From Halochromatium sp. (lineage in GTDB: Bacteria > Pseudomonadota > Gammaproteobacteria > Chromatiales > Chromatiaceae), in assembly GCA_010912705.1 (NCBI GenBank), contig POWB01000021.1, forward strand, positions 32,085 to 95,651: a stretch of DNA of 63,567 nt, in the 5' to 3' direction. The position numbers and the translations under genes were made by a program. Within the stretch, counting starts at the first letter, position 1. Each line of letters opens with the position of its first letter. Positions 53,735 to 60,400 of this stretch are shown here, one piece after another. Under the pieces are notes generated by a model. The model was given only the letters and a program-made list of their open reading frames with translations. It was not told the DNA's origin and ran no database searches.

Positions 53735-54084
53735 CCCAACAAGCACAGACCGCCTCCCGCGAACTGCTCGGCTGGCTCCGCATTGAGTTCGCGATCGACA
53801 AGCCCAGTCAGCGGCTCATCGATTACGCCAACCTGACCGCCGACGACTTCGCCGCCGAGGTGCGCAAGCGTCGTCCCAAGGGCGCTGCGCGCTTGACGCC
53901 GAAGGCCCTCGCGGAGCTGGCGGGAGTCCATGAACAGTATGCCGAACCGGCTAGGCATCGCCGGGTCCAGCTCCGGGCGGTGGAGCAGCGCATCGCCGAG
54001 CTGGTGAACCAGGCCTACGGACTCAGCGCCGAAGAGATCGAGCTGATGTGGAAGACGGCGCCGCCGAGGATGCCCGGATGCTAG
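53656..54084 (+). pseudogene. Detached C-terminal fragment of a type IIG restriction-modification gene
   Basis: An open frame reads ETIPIAEPTPEIRSEVEQCA, then LLGWLRIEFAIDKPSQRLID, then LTADDFAAEVRKRRPKGAAR, ending in AYGLSAEEIELMWKTAPPRM and a stop. This is the normal C-terminus of Eco57I-like enzymes, including the end of the specificity region that the gene at 48806 lacks. There is no start codon or upstream part; it begins at the junction with the truncated toxin. It is the remnant of a second type IIG gene or the displaced end of the first. Confidence 0.8.
53889..54074 (+). repeat. 186-bp direct repeat, copy 2
   Basis: Ungapped partner of 51271-51456, 2618 bases downstream. The RloA-type ATPase, the RloB remnant and the truncated toxin lie between the copies. 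Confidence 0.92.
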
Positions 54085-54164
54085 AGCCTGCTGACGTCGG
54101 GCAAGCGAAGCTCCTTCACAGGCGTTGACCAGTTGATCGAGGATTTCATCGCGGAGGTGCAGCA

Positions 54165-54520
54165 ATGGCGAGCCGACGACTCAGAGTGACACTAAACCCC
54201 GACTGGCAATCGCTGCTGCGGGCTGCGGGACGCGCATCACAGCAGGAGACCTATCAGGGAGAGACGCTCAACTTCGAGACGCCAGCGGCCTTGTTTTCGC
54301 GCTTGACAGAGCGCCGCTGGGCATTGGTGCAAGCACTGATGGGGCGGGGGAGCTGAGCCTGGGCGAACTCGCGCGCCGGGTGTCGCGGGATGTGAAGCGC
54401 GTGCATGAGGATGTGATCAAGTTGACAGAACTGGGCCTGGTCGAGCGCACCGCCACTGGCGGGGTGCTGTGCCCGTTTGCCGATATCCATGTCGATCTGC
54501 GGTTGCGCCAGGCTGCGTGA
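54165..54520 (+). pseudogene. HVO_A0114-type helix-turn-helix regulator/antitoxin, frameshifted
   Basis: The first frame gives TYQGETLNFETPAALFSRLT then ERRWALVQALMG and stops at 54356. The next frame continues the same protein as ELSLGELARRVSRDVKRVHE, DVIKLTELGLVERTATGGVL and PFADIHVDLRLRQAA, ending with TGA at 54518-54520. The break is in a G-rich run (ggggcgggggag, about 54341-54353), consistent with a one-base insertion. The joined product matches the winged-helix HVO_A0114 family. Could also be a sequencing error in the G run. Confidence 0.72.
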
Positions 54521-54607
54521 CGGGTTGCTCACTCTCCTCTGTGAACGGTTAACGGTCTCATTGAGCCGATGCCGTGATCATGGATCGCGAGGCGTTAGAT
54601 CAAAGGA

Positions 54608-55222
54608 TCATCGATCAAAGAGCAGGGTTTCGCTGATCTGGAGGGATGCGGCGACATGCCGGGCAACGGTCTGATTGAGCCAGTTGGGCTGATGAGCATC
54701 GGAGCTGATGACGAAGCGAAAGCGCTCTCGGTAGGGGCCGTAGAAGGCCCGCCAGTCGCAGCGCCAGATGTAGCGGTTATTGATCTCGACCAGGCATTCG
54801 GGTGGTACCCGAGCAAGGTTGGTGTCGAGCGCGTTCGGATGGGCAACGATGACGGGCCGGTCGTCGGCGAGCAGTTGCTCTAGGGCTTGGTAGTCGGCGT
54901 CGCGGTTGTAACAGTGAAAGATGCGATAGTCGCAGTCGGCCTCGAGTGCCAAGGGCACCCATTCGTGACCATTGACCTCCATGCCGATGAGCAGGCCATG
55001 GGCGGCGACTGCCGCGCGATAGTCGTCGAAGTGATCAACGATCATCTCGAAATGGTCGCTGATACCGCAGATATGGGCGTGCTTGATGGCGGCGATCAGC
55101 GCAATGGTCTGTTCCGGCACAATGGCGCCATCGCTATCGGACCAGGTGCTATGGATATGGAGATCTTGAGGCAGGGCGGCCGGTTGCATGGCGAGCCTCG
55201 TCGCTGCTGCGGATGTTGTCAT
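54608..55222 (-). CDS. PHP-domain metal-dependent phosphohydrolase
   Basis: 204 residues. Metal-site motifs are DLHIHSTWSDSDG near residue 20, GISDHFEMIVDHF near 53, IGMEVNGHEW near 80, IVAHPNALDT near 125 and VISSDAHQPNWL near 180. These form the trinuclear metal centre of the PHP fold found in histidinol phosphatase-like and nucleic-acid-associated phosphoesterases. Substrate not deducible. ATG at 55222 or 55189. Confidence 0.88.
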   Translation of the reverse strand: MTTSAAATRLAMQPAALPQDLHIHSTWSDSDGAIVPEQTIALIAAIKHAHICGISDHFEMIVDHFDDYRAAVAAHGLLIGMEVNGHEWVPLALEADCDYRIFHCYNRDADYQALEQLLADDRPVIVAHPNALDTNLARVPPECLVEINNRYIWRCDWRAFYGPYRERFRFVISSDAHQPNWLNQTVARHVAASLQISETLLFDR

Positions 55223-55290
55223 TCGGTGCTGCGGATGCGGTACGTCCAGCTGGCCTCGCCATGCGCGACCAGCGGGGTTTGGCCGCTTGC

Positions 55291-55524
55291 TCAGTGTCTG
55301 CGATGACGATTAATCTGGGCTTCGTGATCTTCCTGGCAGAGGGTGCAGCGAGTGGCACTGGGAACCTGGCGCAGACGCGCGAGGGGGATTGGCGCGCCGC
55401 AGTCGAGGCAATGCTCGTGGCCAGGCTCAGCGGTCATCTGTTGCCGGATCGCAGCGATGGCCGAGGTGGTGAGGAGGTCGGTCTGGTACTGCGCAAGGTC
55501 GAGTTCGTCAGCGAAGCGTTCCAT
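55291..55524 (-). CDS. TraR/DksA C4-type zinc-finger protein
   Basis: About 77 residues from the ATG at 55524; the reading frame continues upstream to 55686 without similarity. The C-terminal zinc finger is HCLDCGAPIPLARLRQVPSA followed by RCTLCQEDHE (CxxC-x17-CxxC). A short helical N-terminus (FADELDLAQYQTDLL) carries an acidic tip, as in TraR. Such proteins bind the RNA polymerase secondary channel. Often carried by plasmids and phages, consistent with the accessory setting. Confidence 0.85.
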   Translation of the reverse strand: MERFADELDLAQYQTDLLTTSAIAAIRQQMTAEPGHEHCLDCGAPIPLARLRQVPSATRCTLCQEDHEAQINRHRRH

Positions 55525-55721
55525 AAGGTTAGCCACTCGTCTGGTCAATTGAACACCGATCCCAGAGTGTGACAGCAACCTATGACGGGGATGTGAACGC
55601 CGCTCAGGCTGAGTCCGCGGGCAATTTTGCTTGGGCGCTCGGGTATGGCTGCCGAGGCGCTCATCCCAGCCGCCAGCTTGAGCCACCGATTACCCTGAAT
55701 GGCGCAGATGAGAGCTGGTCA

Positions 55722-56003
55722 TCATGCTGCTTGCTCGCGCGCCTGGCTCAGGTACTCCTGAAGGTCGATGAGGTTGTCTTGCTCCCAGGACCCTTGCGCC
55801 TTGCACTGGCGCAGTGCCTTACCGACCAAGGCATCAGCGGCGCGCATCGCTTGAACTTGCGTCGCGGTCAGCGCTTGGATGTGGTCTCCAAGGTAACGGC
55901 GCTGTGCGTTGATGAGGTGCGCTTCGCCATCACCGGGGTAGAAGTGCTCCAATCCGTACTGATAACTTTTCAATGCTTGCTCGAGTGTTGTCATCGCTTG
56001 CAA
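55722..56003 (-). CDS. Small hypothetical helical protein
   Basis: 93 residues, almost entirely helical (TLEQALKSYQYGLEHFYPGD, HLINAQRRYLGDHIQALTAT, IDLQEYLSQAREQAA). No membrane or signal segment and no family recognised. Upstream and co-directional with the TraR-like gene but about 200 bases away. Confidence 0.5.
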   Translation of the reverse strand: MQAMTTLEQALKSYQYGLEHFYPGDGEAHLINAQRRYLGDHIQALTATQVQAMRAADALVGKALRQCKAQGSWEQDNLIDLQEYLSQAREQAA

Positions 56004-56390
56004 CCTTCGTCACTGTCCAGTCTTTTCTGGCCATCTGCGTTTTAAAATCCTCCATTGAAGGATCTTTTTGATACGAGGTGACCAATCTGCCGCTCAAAGT
56101 ATAAAGCCACGGCAGCCACTGCAGAGAGGTGGGCGTTTGAGAGTGTATCCATCACTGTCTGTTTATCGGATGTCATTGATTTTATGGCAGATAACGATGC
56201 CTAACAAGGCTGCCATCATGCAGAATTTACACACACCTGCTTGGCGCAATCGCCCACCGCAGTCCTTCTGTCGGCTCCGCGAAAGGACCATGGTCCCAGC
56301 CCTGGTCCGGCTGTGCGCTAGCGCTCGCAGCGGCACTGATCACGAATCGCCGCGACATCTCCGATGACCTAATCATTGACTAGACTACTC
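56004..56390. other. Intergenic region before the DUF2499-DUF3593 gene
   Basis: About 390 bases with no gene I would support. It holds a small inverted repeat (atggcag...ctgccat, 56179-56211) enclosing taacgatgcctaacaag, which is reminiscent of an integron core site but lacks a matching partner site downstream. The part around 56040-56200 is AT-richer than its flanks. Confidence 0.4.
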
Positions 56391-57083
56391 ATGCTGCTCT
56401 CGGTACCCACCTGGATCATCCACCTGCTGACGGTCAGCGAATGGCTGGCGGCGATCCTGCTCTTTCGTCGCTATGCGATCCGCATCGAGCGGCCGCGGCT
56501 GCGCTGGTTCGCCTACGCGATGATCCCGCACCTGTTCGCCGGACTCGCGGTGCTGGGCTTTCATCTGAGTGGTGACCAGGCCGATGGGCTGATCGCGTTG
56601 TCGCGGCTGCTGACCTTCGTCGGCAGCCTGTCGCTGTTGTCGGCGACGCTGCTGTTGCTGCCTGAGGGGCGATTCCCGCGCGGCGGTGCGGCAGCGGTGG
56701 TGATGCTGTTGGGGCTGACTTGGGGTCTGTTGCAGTGGTCGTTTGGCGAGGCGGGAGCGACCGCGCTGCTGCCGGCGGCGAACCTGGCCTACCTTGGGTT
56801 CTTGCTGATGCTGTTGGTGCTCTATCGGCAGGATCGGGCGCTGTTTTCGGCGCTGACGGTCTTTGGCTTCTGGTTCCTGTTGGTGTTCGTCGCGGTCACC
56901 ATTACCACGACGCGCATCGCCACCCTGCGCCTTGGCTTGCCGAGCTTGTCTCATGCCGATCTCCTGCACGGCGCGAGCGAGAGTCTGCTCTCGGTCAGCA
57001 ATTTCCTGATCGCATTTGGCGTCTATCGGCGGCTTCAGACCCCCCGGGTTCGTCCGAGCGAACCTGCTTGCTGGTCGAAATAG
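56391..57083 (+). CDS. DUF2499-DUF3593 (Ycf49-like) fusion membrane protein
   Basis: About 230 residues from the ATG at 56391 (a TTG at 56376 is in frame), with six or seven membrane helices. The N-terminal half carries the DUF2499/Ycf49 pattern SVPTWIIHLLTVSEWLAAIL and RWFAYAMIPHLFAGL; the C-terminal half carries the DUF3593 pattern LLHGASESLLSVSNFLIAFG. In cyanobacteria and plastids these are usually separate proteins of unknown role. Here they form one chain. The hydrophilic tail after YRRL is short. Function unknown. Confidence 0.75.
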   Translation: MLLSVPTWIIHLLTVSEWLAAILLFRRYAIRIERPRLRWFAYAMIPHLFAGLAVLGFHLSGDQADGLIALSRLLTFVGSLSLLSATLLLLPEGRFPRGGAAAVVMLLGLTWGLLQWSFGEAGATALLPAANLAYLGFLLMLLVLYRQDRALFSALTVFGFWFLLVFVAVTITTTRIATLRLGLPSLSHADLLHGASESLLSVSNFLIAFGVYRRLQTPRVRPSEPACWSK

Positions 57084-57213
57084 AACCGCAACTAGCGGCA
57101 AAATACGGCTGATGATTCTCTGCGATGCCGTTGGCGACAAGGCCGCATCGAAGTGCTACGCGAGGTCTGGAGGGATCTAGGGGCATAGGCAAAACTGTTT
57201 TTTGCTCTGCGGG

Positions 57214-57444
57214 ATGACATGTGTTTTGCGGAAGAATGTCCGGTTCTCGGAAGCAGTAGCGATAGCTGAGGCTTTCGGATTCCGATTGGACAGAGTAAAT
57301 GGATGCCATCATATTTTCGTTCATCCGCAGATTCCGGAATTGTTGAATCTGCAGGATTTGAAGGGCAAGGCGAAGCCCTATCAAGTCAAGCAATTACTCC
57401 AATTGGCGGAGATTCACAACCTTCAACTGGAAAACGAATTATGA
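57214..57444 (+). CDS. HicA-like toxin
   Basis: About 76 residues from the ATG at 57214 (a TTG at 57202 is in frame). VRFSEAVAIAEAFGFRLDRV, NGCHHIFVHPQIPELLNLQD and KGKAKPYQVKQLLQLAEIHN match the HicA/YcfA double-stranded-RNA-binding-like toxins; the catalytic His is in CHHIFVHP, where relatives have SHHIF. The N-terminus is a few residues shorter than usual. It overlaps the HicB-like start by 4 bases. The region is AT-richer than the surrounding genes. Confidence 0.8.
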   Translation: MTCVLRKNVRFSEAVAIAEAFGFRLDRVNGCHHIFVHPQIPELLNLQDLKGKAKPYQVKQLLQLAEIHNLQLENEL

Positions 57445-57592
57445 AAGGCTATCACGTCAACATCTTCTACAGCGAACCAGACGAAGGCTACATTGCTGAC
57501 ATTCCGGATTTGAAAGTTACCAGAATACCGTCCGATCATCTATCGCGCTGCATGAAGAAGCCGAACAAGCGCTGTGCAAAACGTTAGGATGA
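57441..57592 (+). pseudogene. HicB-like antitoxin, frameshifted and shortened
   Basis: MKGYHVNIFYSEPDEGYIAD and IPDLK are the normal HicB N-terminus. The frame then shifts and reads VTRIPSDHLSRCMKK to a stop, while the other frame gives a HicB-like helix (ALHEEAEQALCKTLG) ending at 57590-57592. The conserved middle of the HicB fold is missing. A further small frame at 57596 (MSPEFLAILEEGKQIGRWLL) also looks like a remnant. Confidence 0.55.
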
Positions 57593-57723
57593 AATATGAG
57601 TCCTGAATTTTTAGCTATCCTGGAAGAAGGTAAACAGATCGGGAGATGGTTGCTCTGTGGTGGGGCGAACTGACAGACGTGGTGAAAAGCGATGAGGAGA
57701 TAACAAGCGCTTTGAGAAGGACG

Positions 57724-57778
57724 CTCTAACAGCCGGCTTTGCCGTCTGTTTTTGCGCCCTTTAAGCTGCACGTTAGCG
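57724..57778 (+). other. attC-like integron recombination site 1
   Basis: A 55-base imperfect palindrome from ctctaac (R''-type core) to gttagcg (R'-type core). The two sides are partly complementary around a T-rich centre. It ends the HicAB-like cassette and is directly followed by the PIN/antitoxin cassette in the same orientation. Confidence 0.5.
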
Positions 57779-57803
57779 GGTGAAGAACATCTGGAGAAAT
57801 TAA

Positions 57804-58245
57804 TTGAAGCGCAGAGTGTATCTTGAAACGTCTGTCATCAGTTATTTGACTGCACGACCCAGTAAGACCATAATCGGTGCTGCTCACCAGCAAATCACCT
57901 CAACATGGTGGGATAAACGAGCGGACTATGATTTGTTCGTGTCAGAATTGGTGCTGCGTGAATGTGCTGCTGGCGATCCGGATGCTGCTCAAAGACGTTT
58001 GGAAATAATCGAAAGCATTCCGTTGCTGGTTGCAACAGAAGAGTCATATCAAAGCAGCAGAGGATAGTTTGCACATTGCTATTGCCACAATACATTCTGT
58101 TGACTATTTACTGACATGGAATTGCAAACACATTGCGAATCCTGAGCTGCAAAGAAGAATTATGGATTATCTCAGTGAACAAGGACAGTTCCTGCCGTTC
58201 ATTTGCACGCCGGAAGAGCTACTTGGAGAAGAAGATGGCGATTGA
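57804..58245 (+). pseudogene. PIN-domain (VapC-like, COG2402 type) toxin with internal deletion
   Basis: TTG start with an upstream ggag site. VYLETSVISYLTARPSKTII, GAAHQQITSTWWDKRADYDL and FVSELVLRECAAGDPDAAQR match the family. The first frame ends at 58067 just after LLVATEES; the other frame resumes with KAAEDSLHIAIATIHSVDYL and LLTWNCKHIANPELQRR to a stop at 58245. The roughly 12-15 residues (A-L-A-x-x-L-L...L-P) normally between the two parts are gone and the frame is shifted. The acidic PIN residues of both halves survive, but the protein is split. Confidence 0.7.
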
Positions 58246-58456
58246 TGAAATCATAGAAGAAGTCAGAGCTAACAGGGAAGCCCATGCTGCAAATTTTAAC
58301 TATGACTTGCGCGCAATCTATGAAGATTTGAAGAGGTCTGAAAAAGAACATATAGATATGGGGCGTCCTTTTGTAGAACCACCGATTAAGCAAGCATCCG
58401 CTAACAAGTCGCTCCACCGGACTACTGCTCCACTATCGCTCCGCAGTGGCCGGTGA
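58235..58456 (+). CDS. Antitoxin partner of the PIN toxin, ending inside attC
   Basis: 73 residues from the ATG at 58235, overlapping the toxin stop by 11 bases. DEIIEEVRANREAHAANFNY and DLRAIYEDLKRSEKEHIDMG match the small helical proteins that follow COG2402-type PIN toxins. The last 20 residues (ANKSLHRTTAPLSLRSGR) are encoded by the attC-like site itself, a known hallmark of integron cassette genes. Probably intact. Confidence 0.72.
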   Translation: MAIDEIIEEVRANREAHAANFNYDLRAIYEDLKRSEKEHIDMGRPFVEPPIKQASANKSLHRTTAPLSLRSGR

Positions 58457-58470
58457 GCTTGGCGTTACGG
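58399..58470 (+). other. attC-like integron recombination site 2
   Basis: 72-base imperfect palindrome: the left side cgctaacaagtcgctccacc pairs with the right side cggtgagcttggcgttacgg. R'' is gctaac and R' is gttacgg, and an inner stem ccact/agtgg lies in the middle. It closes the PIN/antitoxin cassette. No integrase gene is present in the window. Confidence 0.7.
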
Positions 58471-58522
58471 CTTGTGCCATCTGATCCGGCATCGGTATTC
58501 AAGAGCTTGCATATTAACCACG

Positions 58523-58580
58523 CATAACGAAGAAGGACAATCCGTGTGAGCTGCAGGCGGGTATGACCCCGCAACTGTAA
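58523..58580 (+). ncRNA. Possible fragment of a cobalamin riboswitch
   Basis: The stretch gaagaaggacaatccgtgtg, then gagctgcaggcgggtatgac, then cccgcaactgtaatcac follows the order of the conserved core of cobalamin riboswitches (GGGAA...AATCC...CTG...CCCGCAACTGTAA). I cannot find the downstream B12 box or a cobalamin gene; the next gene is on the other strand. It is either a truncated element or a chance match. Confidence 0.28.
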
Positions 58581-58748
58581 TCACAAGAACAGGGCCGCGC
58601 TCACATTCAGTAATACCTCGATGGTCGCCCGAGCCTGGGTGTCGTCTTCCTCGCAGTGAACCGAGGTCACGCCGACCACTTCCTTGAACGGCATCCAGAC
58701 ACGAAGAATGGCTTGCGGTTCAGGCACCGTCTTATGTGTCAGGGCCAT
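58581..58748 (-). CDS. Small hypothetical protein downstream of the HipA-like kinase
   Basis: 55 residues (ALTHKTVPEPQAILRVWMPF, then KEVVGVTSVHCEEDDTQARA). A good ribosome-binding site (caggagaa) lies 5 bases before the ATG, and the gene overlaps the kinase stop by 17 bases, both arguing for a real coupled gene. No family recognised. Confidence 0.45.
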   Translation of the reverse strand: MALTHKTVPEPQAILRVWMPFKEVVGVTSVHCEEDDTQARATIEVLLNVSAALFL

Positions 58749-60132
58749 CAGTTTCTCCTGTTTCGCTTCCAGCCATCTGGCTGGCTTGAGCTGCCGGCTC
58801 GAGCCGCATGAGCGCCACGCGATTGTTGGCGGCAATCTTCCTGAATGCGCTGCTGATTCGAGGCTCAGTAGCACAGCGGTTCCAGAAGCCCATAGCGGCT
58901 TCGCGGGCGTGCAGCCAAGCCGATTGATCGCCCGGCAGTGGGAGCGCTGGCTGAAAGCTGATCGATTGCAACTCGCCACTGCGCGTCGGCGCATACTGCA
59001 TGGGCAGCATGTCGTAGATCGGCGCTAGCCTCAGTCCTGGCCGAAAGGCGAGATTGCCATCATGCATGTCGTTGTTGGCGATCAGCCGACCGAACCACCA
59101 GAGGCGGCGGATGCGCTCGCAAGCGTCGAGCGACAGCCAGCCCTGCTGATGCAGGCGCATGGCCTTCTCCGGCCAAGGCTCGCCGGCAAGGCCGACCAAG
59201 GCGGGGTTGAGGCTGGCCAAGGTGCACACCGGGGCGCGTCCCTGGCAGCCGACTCGATCGAAGCGCTCGACCTCCAGGAAGCGGCGTCCACTCCGTTGCT
59301 CGATGCGGCTCTGTGCGGCTGGGATGGCCAGATCCGAGCGCAGCGTCTCGAGCGCCAGATGTTCGGCGACGAGCAGATCTGACCAGCGTTTTACGGCCGG
59401 CGTCTCATCGGCACCGGAGAACTTGACGATCACCGAGATCGCTTCGCCTTGATGCTCGATGAGCGTGGCGAACTTGGGGAACTCACCTCCAGCCGATGAG
59501 CCGGCATCGCCAAAGGCCAAGGCCCGCTCAGCCAGCACCGGATAATCCTCGCGCGCGTGCGGCTGGCGCTGCAGCCGGGCCTGCAGCTCGGCCTCGAAAG
59601 GCGCCTCGCCGAGGATGAGATCCCCAGGCTGATCCTGCCCGAGCGTCGCCAAGACATGAACGATGTCTGTATCTGTCCAATCGGCTAGACGTTCGCTGAC
59701 ACCGAGTAATCGCGCATGGCGGTGGGAGAAATGCCGCCCAAGAAAGCCCTGTGGCGCCATGTCGTAGAGGGGGTAGGGCAGACCCTCGAACCAGCCGTCG
59801 GTCATCTGCTCGTCGAGCGGCCAAGGACAGGGCTCGACCCACTCCAGGGCGCTACCCTCGGGCTCGATCAGGCTCAGGCGTCCGAGCAGGTGGCCGTCTC
59901 CGGTCTCATCGATCCGATACAGCGGGATCGGTGTCTGCCGCCCGCGCAGCGGACGACGCAGCGCATAGGCTGAGCGCCGAGCCTTCCCCAGGCGCAAGAC
60001 CTCGGGATCGAGTCGACGCACCCAGCGCAGCAGTGTGGCGCGATCGATACCGTCCAAACGGCGACAGAGCTCGCGGCTCGAAACAGGCGGATTGCGCGCG
60101 AGCGCGGAGCGCAGGTCGGCGATGGATGCCAA
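58732..60132 (-). CDS. yjjJ: HipA-family kinase, YjjJ/HipH type
   Basis: 466 residues. The N-terminal winged helix-turn-helix (SSRELCRRLDGIDRATLLRW) is fused to a HipA-like Ser/Thr kinase: ISVIVKFSGADETPAVKRWS (ATP-binding Lys), FLEVERFDRVG, IANNDMHDGNLAFRPG (catalytic loop Asp/His/Asn) and LAPIYDMLPMQYAP (metal-binding Asp). E. coli YjjJ/HipH has the same single-chain layout, without a separate HipB. The HTH probably recognises the repeated tgcaacgatt sites just upstream. Apparently intact. Confidence 0.92.
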   Translation of the reverse strand: MASIADLRSALARNPPVSSRELCRRLDGIDRATLLRWVRRLDPEVLRLGKARRSAYALRRPLRGRQTPIPLYRIDETGDGHLLGRLSLIEPEGSALEWVEPCPWPLDEQMTDGWFEGLPYPLYDMAPQGFLGRHFSHRHARLLGVSERLADWTDTDIVHVLATLGQDQPGDLILGEAPFEAELQARLQRQPHAREDYPVLAERALAFGDAGSSAGGEFPKFATLIEHQGEAISVIVKFSGADETPAVKRWSDLLVAEHLALETLRSDLAIPAAQSRIEQRSGRRFLEVERFDRVGCQGRAPVCTLASLNPALVGLAGEPWPEKAMRLHQQGWLSLDACERIRRLWWFGRLIANNDMHDGNLAFRPGLRLAPIYDMLPMQYAPTRSGELQSISFQPALPLPGDQSAWLHAREAAMGFWNRCATEPRISSAFRKIAANNRVALMRLEPAAQASQMAGSETGETDGPDT

Positions 60133-60152
60133 GGTGTCTTTAGGATCTCGGT

Positions 60153-60238
60153 TGCAACGATTTATGCAACGATTCTAGCGCGTTTATGATTGATTTATTT
60201 GGGCTTTGTGAATTTTTCAGGAAATTCATGCAACGATT
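60153..60238 (-). promoter_or_regulatory. Repeated operator-like sites upstream of the YjjJ-type gene
   Basis: Three copies of tgcaacgatt occur at 60153, 60165 and 60229, in the AT-rich stretch directly upstream of the kinase start at 60132. The first two are 12 bases apart, about one helical turn. Likely binding sites for autoregulation by the kinase's own helix-turn-helix domain (inference). Confidence 0.5.
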
Positions 60239-60266
60239 CCTGAAGGAGCCCGATGGATGATATTCC

Positions 60267-60295
60267 GCCATCGCCATCGCCATCGCCATCGCCAT
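60267..60295. repeat. Hexamer repeat (gccatc)5
   Basis: Five gccatc units in the intergenic stretch between the kinase gene and the chitinase 3' end. An open frame through it (PSPSPSPS) is judged fortuitous. Confidence 0.8.
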
Positions 60296-60400
60296 TCGTA
60301 TCTGAATCCTGGGAGTCAGTCGAAGCCGACGCCGTGCTCAGCCAAATTGGCCTTGCAGGGCATCGGCATCCGAGCCTTGGGTCAATATGGATCGACCCCT

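Noticed and set aside
56179..56211. Third attC-like site
   Set aside because: Only a short inverted repeat with a gcctaac core; no matching gttrrry core within normal attC length.
56385..57140. 251-residue Gln/Arg-rich minus-strand frame
   Set aside because: Shadow of the hydrophobic DUF2499-DUF3593 gene.
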